31,677 nt of DNA from CAYHWW01 sp964360145 (GTDB lineage Bacteria > Bdellovibrionota > UBA1018 > CAYHWW01): positions 1 through 31,677 of the forward strand of contig CAYHWW010000024.1 in NCBI GenBank assembly GCA_964360145.1. Reading direction: 5' to 3'. The notes below the pieces were generated by a model, which was given only the letters and a program-made list of their open reading frames with translations, was not told the DNA's origin and searched no databases. Shown here piece by piece: positions 15,852 to 24,602 of the stretch. The position numbers and the translations under genes are program-made. Each line of letters begins with the position of its first letter. Positions within the stretch are counted from its first letter, which is position 1.

Positions 15852-18800
15852 TGCTCACCATCCGGTTTATTGCCACCTTGGCGGCGCTGTCCAAGTGCAG
15901 CGAGGCTGCGGGCTCTTGCGCTGGCTGACCCGATATGGCTCGCGGCGCTCGCCGAATTGGTAGCCGTAATTCCATTCGCATAGCCACGGATCAACTCAGC
16001 GAGGGTGCGCACTGTCGGCGCGCGAAACATGTCGATCAGCTCTATGGCGACAGCGAATTTTTTCACGAGCCGCGATTGGATCTGGAGAAGTAGCAGCGAC
16101 TGCCCGCCCAGGTCGAAGAAGTTGTCGTCCATCCCCACGTATTCGAGCCCGAGAACCTCCCTCCATACGGCTGCCACGTCGGCCTCGAGTGTTCCAGCCA
16201 AGACCTGGGCGGTGGTATCGGAGCGTTTGGGCGCGGAGAACTGGGGTGCTGGCAACTTGCGATGGTCGACTTTGCCGTTAGGCGAGAGTGGAATTGTATC
16301 GAGAGGCACGAACACCGAGGGTACCATGTACTCGGGTAAAACCCCTTTGAGATAGTTGCGGAGCGCCGTTTCGTCGAAGCGCGCACCGTCTTTGGGCAGG
16401 ACGTAAGCGACGAGGGCTTTCTGACCGCCGGCCATCGATTGTACCAATACGATGGCGCGCGCCAGAGTTCCCGACTCGACGAGCCTTGTTTCGACTTCTC
16501 CCAGCTCGATGCGGAAGCCGCGTAGCTTGACCTGGTTATCGAGGCGGCCGAGGTATTCGATGGCGCCGCTGCCGAGGTAGCGCGAGCGGTCGCCGGTGCG
16601 GTACATCCGGGCATTCGGCCCGCCGAAAGGATCGGGCACGAAGCGCTCGGCCGTGAGTTGGGTTCGGTTGTGGTAGCCGCGCGCCACGCCGATACCACCA
16701 ATGTAAAGTTCGCCTGCAACACCGATCGGAACCGGCTGCAGGTGCGCGTCGAGAATGTAAATTTGAATGTTGTCGATCGGTCGGCCGATTGGCACTGTGC
16801 GCAGCTGAGAGCCGCTCTGGCAGGCCCAGTAGGTGACGTCTACGGCCGCTTCGGTAGGGCCATAGAGATTGTGCAGCTCGCAGCCGCCGACACCGACTTT
16901 CTCAAAGAAAAGCTCCTGCAGCTCGTAAGGCAGTGCTTCGCCACTGCAGATGATGCGCCGGAGCGAAGGGCCGCCAGGCCTCTCGTCATATGAGAGGAAA
17001 GCGTGCAGCATCGAGGGTACGAAGTGCAGCGTCGTCACGCCCGCACTCTGGATGAGGTTGGATAAATAGCGCGGGTCTTTGTGCGACTCGGGCCGCGCGA
17101 TGGTCAAGCGCGCGCCGAACATCAGCGGCCAGAAGAATTCCCAGACTGAGACATCGAAGCTGAAGGGGGTCTTTTGCAGGACAACGTCAGTATGGTCGAG
17201 TCGATAGGCCCGCTGCATCCACATGAGGCGATTGTAGATGCCAGAATGGGTGTTCATCGCGCCCTTTGGGCGGCCCGTTGATCCCGAGGTGTAGATCATA
17301 TAAGCGAGATCCGTGCCGGCGATCGGCAGGTCGAGGTTCGAGGCGTCGAGCCGTGAAAGCTCGGGTTCGATTTCATCAATTGCGATGAGCTTAAGGCCCG
17401 CGCCGCCGCACTCGGCGGCAAGGCCACGAAGATGGCTTTGCGTGAGCACGACTTTTACTCCAGAGTCCTGGAACATGTATTGAACGCGGTCTTTCGGATA
17501 GGATGGGTCGACTGGCACATAGGCACCGCCGGCTTTGACCGTGCCAAGCAGCGCTACGACCATTTCGAGCGAGCGGTCCATGCAAACACCCACGAATTTA
17601 TCTTTGCCGATTCCGTTTTCAACCAGATGGCGAGCGAGCCGGTTCGCGCGACGATTGAGTTTGGCGTAACTTATTGTCACGTTTTCAAATTCGAGTGCCA
17701 CCGCATCGGGCGTGAGCTGGCACTGGTGCTCGATCATGCCGTGGATCGTCAGGGCTTCAGGATATTCGTACGCGGTGGCGTTCCAGTCTCGGAGTATTCG
17801 CCGCCGTTCGGTCTCGGGCAGAAGCTTCAACCGTGAGACAGCCTGGTCAGGACTTTCGACAGCCGACTCGCAGAGCTTGCGAAAGCATGATGCCAGGTGC
17901 TCGATGCTCTCATGATCAAAGAGCGCAAGATCATATTCGAACGAGCAAGCGAGGGCACCGTCGGCGCTCTCTTCGATGTCGAGCGAAAGGTCAAACTTCG
18001 AAGTGCCGAAATTGACGCGAATGGGCTCGGCAGTAATTCCTTGAAAGGTGAGGGGAGAACTTTTTGAGTTGAGGTTGAATAATACTTGAAAGAGCGGCGT
18101 ATGGCTGATGTCACGCGTCGGCCTGACGGCCTCGACGATTTTTTCGAAGGGCACCGCTTCGGCTTGGTAGGCGTCAAGCGCGTGCTGCCGTATGGCGGTG
18201 AGTAGTTTGGCAAAGCTGGGGTCGCCAGTGAGATCGGCCCGCATGGCAAGCGTGTTCACGAAAAAGCCGACAAGGCCTTCGAACTCGAAATGCGAACGGT
18301 TTGCCACGGGAACGCCGATGGCGAAGCACTCTTGACCGCTGAAGCGATGGAGTAAAACCTCGTAGCAGGCGAGCAGGCACATGAAGAGTGTGCCGTCGTT
18401 GGTGGCGGCCAGATTTTTTAGACGCGTGCTTGTGTCGACCGGCACCTCGAAGTGCACTCGGGCGCCACGATGCTCCTGCTGCGCGGGTCGCGCACGGTCA
18501 AATGGGAGGTTCAAAACTTCCACGTCTTCAAGACTTTTTTTCCAGAACGCGAGCTGCCGGTCGTGTTGGTCGCCCGAGAGCTGCGCGGCCTGCCAGGCGA
18601 CATAATCGACATAGCGACGCTCAATTGGTACAAGCGTGGCTTCGAGGCCGACGAGGCGGGCGTTGTAGAGATGCTCGAGTTCGCGCATGAAGACTTTGAT
18701 TGACCAGCCGTCCGAGACGATGTGGTGGAAACAGAGTAGAAAGACGTGCTCACAAGGCCCCAGCCGCAGCAGCTTGAACCGGTAAAGCGGCCCTTGCATG

Positions 18801-21800
18801 AGACTAAAGGGCATGCGTGCGAACGCTGAGATGGCGCCGTCGAGCAGCGCCGCACCACTGAGTTCAGCGACTGCGAGCTTGACTGTCGAGGGCGGGCCAA
18901 TGCGCTGGCGCGCAGCACCATCAACCTCGAAGAAAACGGTACGCAAGCTTTCGTGGCGTCGAAGAAGCTCGGTAAGGGCTTGCTCAAAGATTACGATATC
19001 CAGCTTGCCGCATAGGCGCACCGCGAGAGGCTCATTATAGTATGGGCTGTCAGGGTCCATGCGCGCCAGAAACCATAGTCTCTGTTGGGCGAAGGAGAGC
19101 GGATAACTCGAATCCTTTCGCAGTTCAGAAGGAATCAGCGTCTCGAACCTTGAATCAGTCTTGTCGCTGCTCTGCGCTTCGGCGCAGTTTCGAAGCTCGG
19201 CCGCAAGATCTGAAAAGCGCGGCGTTTGAAAAATCTGTTTTACCGAGAATTTCACTGAGAACATCGCACGAATGCGCGCCGCAAGCCTGGTTGCGAGCAG
19301 TGAGTGGCCGCCGACGTGGAAGAAATTTTCATCCTTGCTCGACGGTTCGCGGTCGAGCAGGGCGCGCCAGATTTTTGCGAGATTTTCTTCGATGCCGTCC
19401 AGGGCCTTAAAGCTGGATGGCAGCGCTGCCCCTGCTGCCCCTGCGACGGGTCGTGGCAGGGCGCGGTGGTCTACCTTGCCGTTTGCGTTGCGAGGGATGT
19501 TTTCGACCGAGACGAATCGCTTGGGTACCATCACTTCAGGAAGCACTTCAGCCAGCGCCTGAGCCAGCGCCGTGGACGACGCGCCGCCTACGAAGTAAGC
19601 CACGAGCTCTTTTTGGTGCGTACCTTCGTATTGCCAGGGCCGCACAACGGCTTGCAAGACGTCGGCCTGGCGCAGAAGCGCGGCCTCAATCTCGCCAAGT
19701 TCGATACGATAGCCGCGTATTTTGACCTGATCGTCGATACGTCCAACGAAGTCAACCACACCATCAGCGCGTCGGCGAACGAGGTCGCCGGTGCGGTAGA
19801 AGCGCGAAGTGCCGGTGGAAAAAGTCACGAACTTTTGGTTGGTGAGCTCGTCTCTTCCCAGGTAGCCACGGGCAACGCCGGGCCCGCCGATGTAAAGTTC
19901 GCCGTGCGCGCCTTCGGGAACCGGCTTGCCGTGTCGATCCAGGACAAGAAGTTCAGTGTCACCGATCGGGCGACCGATCGGAACAATCGCAAAACGTTCG
20001 AGTTCCGCCGATGAAAGTTCGGCAAGTGGCAGCATTAGCGAACCAACGCACGTTTCGGTTGGTCCGTAATGGTTGACAATCTTGCACGAAGGGCTTGCTG
20101 CACGGACTTCGTTGACGAGGCTCACTGGCAGCGCTTCGCCGCCGAAGACGAGCAGGCGTCGCGGTACAACCGATGCGGCACATGCACCCTGAAAGAGCGC
20201 CATGAAATGACTGGGTACGATCTTGAGAACGTCGATGCTATGGTTCTCGAGATAAGTAGCGAAAAGTTCTGCGTCAGTGGCCGTGCTGTAGTCGATCAGA
20301 TGCAGTGTGCCGCCGTGTAGCAGCGACGGAAAAACAGTGGTGTTTCCGAGATCGGCCGTGAGTGTCGAGACCGAGGCAAATGCAAGGCCGGCGAGGTCGC
20401 GGCCGAGAAGATTCGTGAAGGTCGAGCTCACGCTTGAGCAATAATGCGCCAGGTTGCGGTGTTCGAGCAGCGCGGCTTTGGGTTTTCCGGTCGAGCCTGA
20501 CGTGAAGAGCGCGTAAACAAGACTATCGGAACGTCCGCGAGCCGGTGGGTTGAAGTTAAACTTGGCCGCAATCGTTTCCGTCGCGGAAATATTAAGTAGC
20601 TGATGATTGCCTGGGGGTAGCCCCGACTTGAGACCCGTACGACTCACGACAAAACGTGCCTGCGAGTCGTTCAAAAATTCGTTCAGGCGTGACGGGGGGC
20701 TTTCGGGATCGATCGGAACGTAAGCGCAGCCAGCCTTGAGAATTCCCAGCAAGGCCACGATCATCTCGGGGCAGCGGTCAAGCAAGACAGCCACGAGTTC
20801 TTCGTCGCGGCAGCCGTGCGAAAGCAGCTCGTGCGCCAGCGCGTTCGCTCTTTCATTGAGCTCACCGAAGCTGAGCGAACGATCACTGCAAACGAGTGCG
20901 ATTGCGTCGGGCGTTCTCGCGGCCTGCCGCTCGAAGAGCACGTGAATGCGCTGTTCTTCGAGAGCCGGCCTCGTTGGTGGTGGTTCACACGCAGCAGGCT
21001 GCGTGCCGAGGTCGAATTCAGAGATCTTCGAGGTACCGTGGGTGACCGCCAGTTCGATCAGCTTTACATAGTGTGCAGCGAATTGCTCGGCTGTCTTGTG
21101 ATCGAAGATCGAAGAGCTGTATTGCAGCCCGCACTCGCAGTCGCCATCGGCGATCGGTTCAATGCCGAGCAGAAGATCGAGCTTGGCATTGCCGACCTCA
21201 GTACGCCGCAGGCGAAAAGTCGCTCCTGCCGACTCAAAGCTCTGCGTGCCGGCCACGTGCAGGTTGAACATCACTTGAAAAAGCGTGCTGCGTCCGAGCT
21301 CGCGCTCGGGATTGACAGCCTCAACGACCTTGTCAAATGGAACCTCTTGGTGTGCGTATGCCTCGAGTGTGGCGGCTCTGATCTGAACGAGCAGCTCGCT
21401 GAAAAGCAGATCGCCGCCAAGGTCGCTGCGGATCACGAGCGTGTTGACGAAAAAGCCGAAGACATCTTCGAGCTCCGGGCGCGAACGGTTGGCGATAGGC
21501 ACGCCGATGGCGACGTCAGCCTGTCCTGTATATTTGTGCATGAGGAGGAAGAAGATGCTCAGCAATCCCATGAACGGCGTCGCACCCGCTGCCGTCGAGA
21601 GATCTTTGAGTCGCTGAACGGTCGTCCCCGGAAGGCGAAAGCGTACAACGCCACCTTCATGGCTTTGGACCGGTGGTCGCGAGCGGTCGAGCGGTAGATC
21701 GAGTGGTTCGATGCCTGCAAGCTTCTTTTGCCAATAAGCAAGATCGCCGGACATGCGTTTCTCGGCTGCCGACTCGCGCTGCCAAAGGGCATAGTCGACA

Positions 21801-22387
21801 TACTGGATCGAGGGCAGTGGCGTTGCCGTGCGACGTTCGCGAGCAGCCCGGTACTCGGTGCCGAGCTCGCTCAAGAAAAGTTGGAAAGACCAACCATCGC
21901 AAATGATGTGGTGCATGCACGTGGCAAGCACATGATGCGTCTCGCTCAACTTAAAAAGACGAAAGCGGATCAAGGGCCCTTGTGAAAGCTCGAAGGGTTC
22001 GCGTACCCACGAGCGAATCTGCGCTTCGGGTTCGATCGAGCACATCTCGACAGTCAGGTTCACGGGGCTCGGCGGAATGATCTTTTGCCGGGGCTCGCCG
22101 ACTCTCTCAATAAATACGGTGCGAAGCGCCTCGTGGCGATTGACGATTGAGTTCAAGGCGCGTTCGAGGTCGGCAGTCGAGAGCGCGCCTTCAATTTCGA
22201 GGATCAGCGGTTCATTATAAAAACTGCTTGTCGGCGCGATCTGGTGCAGAAACCAGAGCCGTTGCTGGGAATACGAAAGAGGATGATGCTCGGCCGAGCG
22301 ATCGGCGCACGGAAATGATTTCGCTTGCCGCGAACCGGTACCACGCTTGAGCAGTTTTGCGACGAGATTTGAATTGTCTTCAGCCAA
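15848..22387 (-). CDS. two-module NRPS: C-A-PCP-C-A-PCP
   Basis: A 2179-aa peptide synthetase. Module 1: C at about 36-460 (H159-H160, D164 in HHIICDGWS), A at about 485-975 (GSTGKPK near 631-637), PCP with S1029 in VGGHSLL. Module 2: C at about 1093-1510 (H1221-H1222, D1226 in HHIVSDGWS), A at about 1550-2040 (YTSGSTGRPKG near 1699-1709), PCP with S2097 in DLGGQSLL. My manual binding-pocket reading for A2 is D-V-W-H-I-S-L-V-D-K, a serine code. A1 reads L-T-L-K-V-G-H-V-G-K; Leu676 replaces the Asp that normally holds the amino group, so its substrate may not be an alpha-amino acid. There are no epimerisation or methylation domains. The start is TTG 22387, supported by AAGGAG six bases upstream. 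C1 at the front requires an upstream acyl or aminoacyl donor. The last PCP should hand its chain to the KS encoded next. Confidence 0.94.
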   Translation of the reverse strand: MAEDNSNLVAKLLKRGTGSRQAKSFPCADRSAEHHPLSYSQQRLWFLHQIAPTSSFYNEPLILEIEGALSTADLERALNSIVNRHEALRTVFIERVGEPRQKIIPPSPVNLTVEMCSIEPEAQIRSWVREPFELSQGPLIRFRLFKLSETHHVLATCMHHIICDGWSFQLFLSELGTEYRAARERRTATPLPSIQYVDYALWQRESAAEKRMSGDLAYWQKKLAGIEPLDLPLDRSRPPVQSHEGGVVRFRLPGTTVQRLKDLSTAAGATPFMGLLSIFFLLMHKYTGQADVAIGVPIANRSRPELEDVFGFFVNTLVIRSDLGGDLLFSELLVQIRAATLEAYAHQEVPFDKVVEAVNPERELGRSTLFQVMFNLHVAGTQSFESAGATFRLRRTEVGNAKLDLLLGIEPIADGDCECGLQYSSSIFDHKTAEQFAAHYVKLIELAVTHGTSKISEFDLGTQPAACEPPPTRPALEEQRIHVLFERQAARTPDAIALVCSDRSLSFGELNERANALAHELLSHGCRDEELVAVLLDRCPEMIVALLGILKAGCAYVPIDPESPPSRLNEFLNDSQARFVVSRTGLKSGLPPGNHQLLNISATETIAAKFNFNPPARGRSDSLVYALFTSGSTGKPKAALLEHRNLAHYCSSVSSTFTNLLGRDLAGLAFASVSTLTADLGNTTVFPSLLHGGTLHLIDYSTATDAELFATYLENHSIDVLKIVPSHFMALFQGACAASVVPRRLLVFGGEALPVSLVNEVRAASPSCKIVNHYGPTETCVGSLMLPLAELSSAELERFAIVPIGRPIGDTELLVLDRHGKPVPEGAHGELYIGGPGVARGYLGRDELTNQKFVTFSTGTSRFYRTGDLVRRRADGVVDFVGRIDDQVKIRGYRIELGEIEAALLRQADVLQAVVRPWQYEGTHQKELVAYFVGGASSTALAQALAEVLPEVMVPKRFVSVENIPRNANGKVDHRALPRPVAGAAGAALPSSFKALDGIEENLAKIWRALLDREPSSKDENFFHVGGHSLLATRLAARIRAMFSVKFSVKQIFQTPRFSDLAAELRNCAEAQSSDKTDSRFETLIPSELRKDSSYPLSFAQQRLWFLARMDPDSPYYNEPLAVRLCGKLDIVIFEQALTELLRRHESLRTVFFEVDGAARQRIGPPSTVKLAVAELSGAALLDGAISAFARMPFSLMQGPLYRFKLLRLGPCEHVFLLCFHHIVSDGWSIKVFMRELEHLYNARLVGLEATLVPIERRYVDYVAWQAAQLSGDQHDRQLAFWKKSLEDVEVLNLPFDRARPAQQEHRGARVHFEVPVDTSTRLKNLAATNDGTLFMCLLACYEVLLHRFSGQECFAIGVPVANRSHFEFEGLVGFFVNTLAMRADLTGDPSFAKLLTAIRQHALDAYQAEAVPFEKIVEAVRPTRDISHTPLFQVLFNLNSKSSPLTFQGITAEPIRVNFGTSKFDLSLDIEESADGALACSFEYDLALFDHESIEHLASCFRKLCESAVESPDQAVSRLKLLPETERRRILRDWNATAYEYPEALTIHGMIEHQCQLTPDAVALEFENVTISYAKLNRRANRLARHLVENGIGKDKFVGVCMDRSLEMVVALLGTVKAGGAYVPVDPSYPKDRVQYMFQDSGVKVVLTQSHLRGLAAECGGAGLKLIAIDEIEPELSRLDASNLDLPIAGTDLAYMIYTSGSTGRPKGAMNTHSGIYNRLMWMQRAYRLDHTDVVLQKTPFSFDVSVWEFFWPLMFGARLTIARPESHKDPRYLSNLIQSAGVTTLHFVPSMLHAFLSYDERPGGPSLRRIICSGEALPYELQELFFEKVGVGGCELHNLYGPTEAAVDVTYWACQSGSQLRTVPIGRPIDNIQIYILDAHLQPVPIGVAGELYIGGIGVARGYHNRTQLTAERFVPDPFGGPNARMYRTGDRSRYLGSGAIEYLGRLDNQVKLRGFRIELGEVETRLVESGTLARAIVLVQSMAGGQKALVAYVLPKDGARFDETALRNYLKGVLPEYMVPSVFVPLDTIPLSPNGKVDHRKLPAPQFSAPKRSDTTAQVLAGTLEADVAAVWREVLGLEYVGMDDNFFDLGGQSLLLLQIQSRLVKKFAVAIELIDMFRAPTVRTLAELIRGYANGITATNSASAASHIGSASARARSLAALGQRRQGGNKPDGEQ

Positions 22388-22389
22388 TA

Positions 22390-23592
22390 TCAGCTCCTTG
22401 CCAGCAGTTTGCGCTTATGCAGCTGCCAGGGCAGGACTGAAAGCAGAACGAAGCCGGCCATGCAGGCCGCAATGATGCCGGGCCGGAACTGGCCGCCAGA
22501 GTACAGCCAGATCGCCAGGCAACAGGCCGCAAATTGAAACACGGCAAGCCACCGGAGCACGATCGTATTGAAATGAACGAGATCGTCGCCCGTGAGCTGG
22601 TTTCGCAGCATGATGTCGGATGGCAAGTGGATGCCTATATTGAGGCCCGCGAAGAGCACGACGTAGCTCATGGTAACGGCGCTCGGGAAGGCCAGGAACG
22701 TGAAGCCAACAGCGCAGTACGAGATGAGCAGCGCACGAACCCAGAACCGCGGTGGCACCTTCGCCGAGACATGGGAATAAAAAATTCCGGAAAGCACTCC
22801 GGGCAGGCGCACCACGGCGATAAGCACGATGCTGGCTCCGATGTTCATAAAACCGAGCTTGGTGCTGATGAGCGGAAAGTAATTGGGAAAAAGCGCGTTC
22901 ACGGCATGAAAAAGCGGAACGCCGATAAGCACCCAGCGCAGCGACCCCCAGTCGATGGTCGGGCGCGCAGGCGCAGCTGTCGCGCCTGTTTGGCCGTGGG
23001 CAACGGGTTTCGGTGCATGGAAGTCACGTCCTGCGAACAGAAGTACCAACGCGAAAATAACGAAAGTCGTGGCATCGATCAGAAGCCCGTAGCGCCATTG
23101 GCCGAGCGCCACGAGTTGCGAGGCGAAAAGCATTCCCGAGAGCGCGGCCACGATGTCGAGGGCGCTCTTCAGGCCGACTAGCCGGGCGTAATCAGCGTCG
23201 CCCACGAAAAATCGGTACATCGTTACCTGATAAAGAAGACGCGGAATGCCCTCTTTGATGAAGGCGTATCCAATAACAAAGATGATCGACAGCACGAGCG
23301 CCTGCATGGGCTCGCGATAGTGAATGGCAGCGACGGCGGTCAGGATCTCGATGATCGCGACTGCAAGCAACAGCTTGGCGTAGTCGGTACGAGCGGAGTT
23401 ATGGCGCCGCGCCACGCTTCGTGCGAAAAAACTTGCTCCGAAAACAGCCATGGCCGGAAAAAGCCAGGCGATCACCGCAAACTGGATATTTCCCGACTCG
23501 AAACCCAGTCCGTGGGGCAGTGAGGTCACAAGAATAAAGTCACCAAAGCTCGAGATGAAAGACGCCGCGAGAAAAATAGATTGGCGCGACAT
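22390..23592 (-). CDS. MFS-type transporter, probable product exporter
   Basis: A 400-aa, very hydrophobic protein with about ten to twelve predicted membrane helices and the spacing of the major facilitator superfamily. It starts MSRQSIFLAASFISSFGD, like EntS/MFS_3-type small-molecule exporters, has the short basic loop FARSVARRHNSARTDY after the second or third helix, and a longer hydrophilic central loop rich in Ala, Pro and Gly (near residues 195-215). It sits in the biosynthetic operon between the methyltransferase and the two-module NRPS. Its ATG overlaps the methyltransferase stop by one base (TGATG), with GGAG about eleven bases upstream. Inference: it exports the peptide-polyketide product or gives self-protection. 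The transport direction is inferred from context only. Confidence 0.82.
   Translation of the reverse strand: MSRQSIFLAASFISSFGDFILVTSLPHGLGFESGNIQFAVIAWLFPAMAVFGASFFARSVARRHNSARTDYAKLLLAVAIIEILTAVAAIHYREPMQALVLSIIFVIGYAFIKEGIPRLLYQVTMYRFFVGDADYARLVGLKSALDIVAALSGMLFASQLVALGQWRYGLLIDATTFVIFALVLLFAGRDFHAPKPVAHGQTGATAAPARPTIDWGSLRWVLIGVPLFHAVNALFPNYFPLISTKLGFMNIGASIVLIAVVRLPGVLSGIFYSHVSAKVPPRFWVRALLISYCAVGFTFLAFPSAVTMSYVVLFAGLNIGIHLPSDIMLRNQLTGDDLVHFNTIVLRWLAVFQFAACCLAIWLYSGGQFRPGIIAACMAGFVLLSVLPWQLHKRKLLARS
22394..22399 (-). promoter_or_regulatory. ribosome binding site deciding a TTG start
   Basis: AAGGAG on the minus strand, six bases before the TTG at 22387, is the strongest Shine-Dalgarno in the operon. 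It fixes the rare TTG start of the two-module NRPS. It lies inside the last codons of the exporter gene, whose stop (22392-22390) is two bases from the TTG. Confidence 0.7.
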
Positions 23593-24602
23593 CAGATAAG
23601 CACTCCGCCCTGAATTCGCGGATCGCAGGCTCGATACGATTCACCTCGCCCGGCCAGAATCGTGAAGCCGGTCGGCTTCGCGGTGATTTCGATGACCCGA
23701 AGCTTGTCGAGAGGCGAGAGTGCTCGATACCGCTTGATGAGGTTGTCGGTTTTGAGCAGTTTTTCCTCTGAAAGGCAGAAGGTCGGGTCTTCGGCGCAGC
23801 CGCCCAGGTCGATCAACAAGCTTGCGCCCTCGGTATTGACGCCGTTGACACAGGTCCAATCCATACCGGCGGCTTTGAGTATTGCGATCACTTCGTCGAA
23901 GCGGTAGCCGCGCACGATCGGGTGGATGAACGCATCGACGTCGATCGATACTCGATCTACATCGGAGTGCGACTGGCGCGACGTATTCGTTCCGTAGCGC
24001 TCGCTCGAGAGCCGCAGGCCAAGCTCACGCATCACCTCGACGCGGTCGGTGAAATCACCTTTGTCTTGCGAGCCCAAAATCCAGGCGGCCTCGCGCTGAA
24101 GCAGGCGCTCGAACTCGCCGATGCTGTGGTAGAGCCATATGAGGATGACACCATTGTCTTTGAGGCGGGCGCAAAGGTTGTTTAACCCTGTTTGAGGATC
24201 TTCGAGATGGTGCAACACTCCCGTCGTCGTGATGAGGTCGAATTTTTCTTCGATGCGCAGGTCGAGCAGGTTGTCTCGCACGACCCTCATGTTCGTGGCG
24301 CCATGGCGCACGGCCATCGCCGCAGCGACCTCAAGCGAAGCCTGGGTCATGTCGACCCCGGTAACGTTGGCTTTGGGATATTGTTTGGCCAGGCCCACTA
24401 GGCGATGGCCGGTGCCGCAGCCGCCATCAAGAATCGACTGGCCGGCGAAATCAGTTTCCGGAAAAATAAAAGCAACAGCATTGGCCAGATCGCGGATGTA
24501 GCTTTCGCCCACGGTCGGGCTTGGGTAGGGATATTTTTCGTACATCCGCCGCACTTCTTCAGTTGTTCCGACCTTGGCGTCAGGCTGCTTCGTCGTGCTC
24601 AT
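23592..24602 (-). CDS. class I SAM-dependent methyltransferase
   Basis: A 336-aa enzyme with a Rossmann-type SAM-binding fold. Motif I is ILDGGCGTGHR at residues 57-67, the acidic end of strand 2 is VTGVDMTQASL, and LITTTGVLHHLEDP is the motif IV/V region seen in small-molecule methyltransferases. The N-terminal MYEKYPYPSP is typical of a subset of these enzymes. The C-terminal 130 residues are probably a substrate-binding domain. It is encoded between the Gln module and the exporter, overlapping the former by four bases (ATGA) and the latter by one. Inference: it methylates an O, N or C atom of the nascent or released product, since none of the megasynthases has a built-in methyltransferase domain. 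The acceptor atom cannot be predicted. Confidence 0.85.
   Translation of the reverse strand: MSTTKQPDAKVGTTEEVRRMYEKYPYPSPTVGESYIRDLANAVAFIFPETDFAGQSILDGGCGTGHRLVGLAKQYPKANVTGVDMTQASLEVAAAMAVRHGATNMRVVRDNLLDLRIEEKFDLITTTGVLHHLEDPQTGLNNLCARLKDNGVILIWLYHSIGEFERLLQREAAWILGSQDKGDFTDRVEVMRELGLRLSSERYGTNTSRQSHSDVDRVSIDVDAFIHPIVRGYRFDEVIAILKAAGMDWTCVNGVNTEGASLLIDLGGCAEDPTFCLSEEKLLKTDNLIKRYRALSPLDKLRVIEITAKPTGFTILAGRGESYRACDPRIQGGVLI

Noticed and set aside
20816..21697. Plus-strand frame of 293 codons inside the two-module NRPS
   Set aside because: It is antisense to the C and A domains of module 1; high GC creates long spurious frames.
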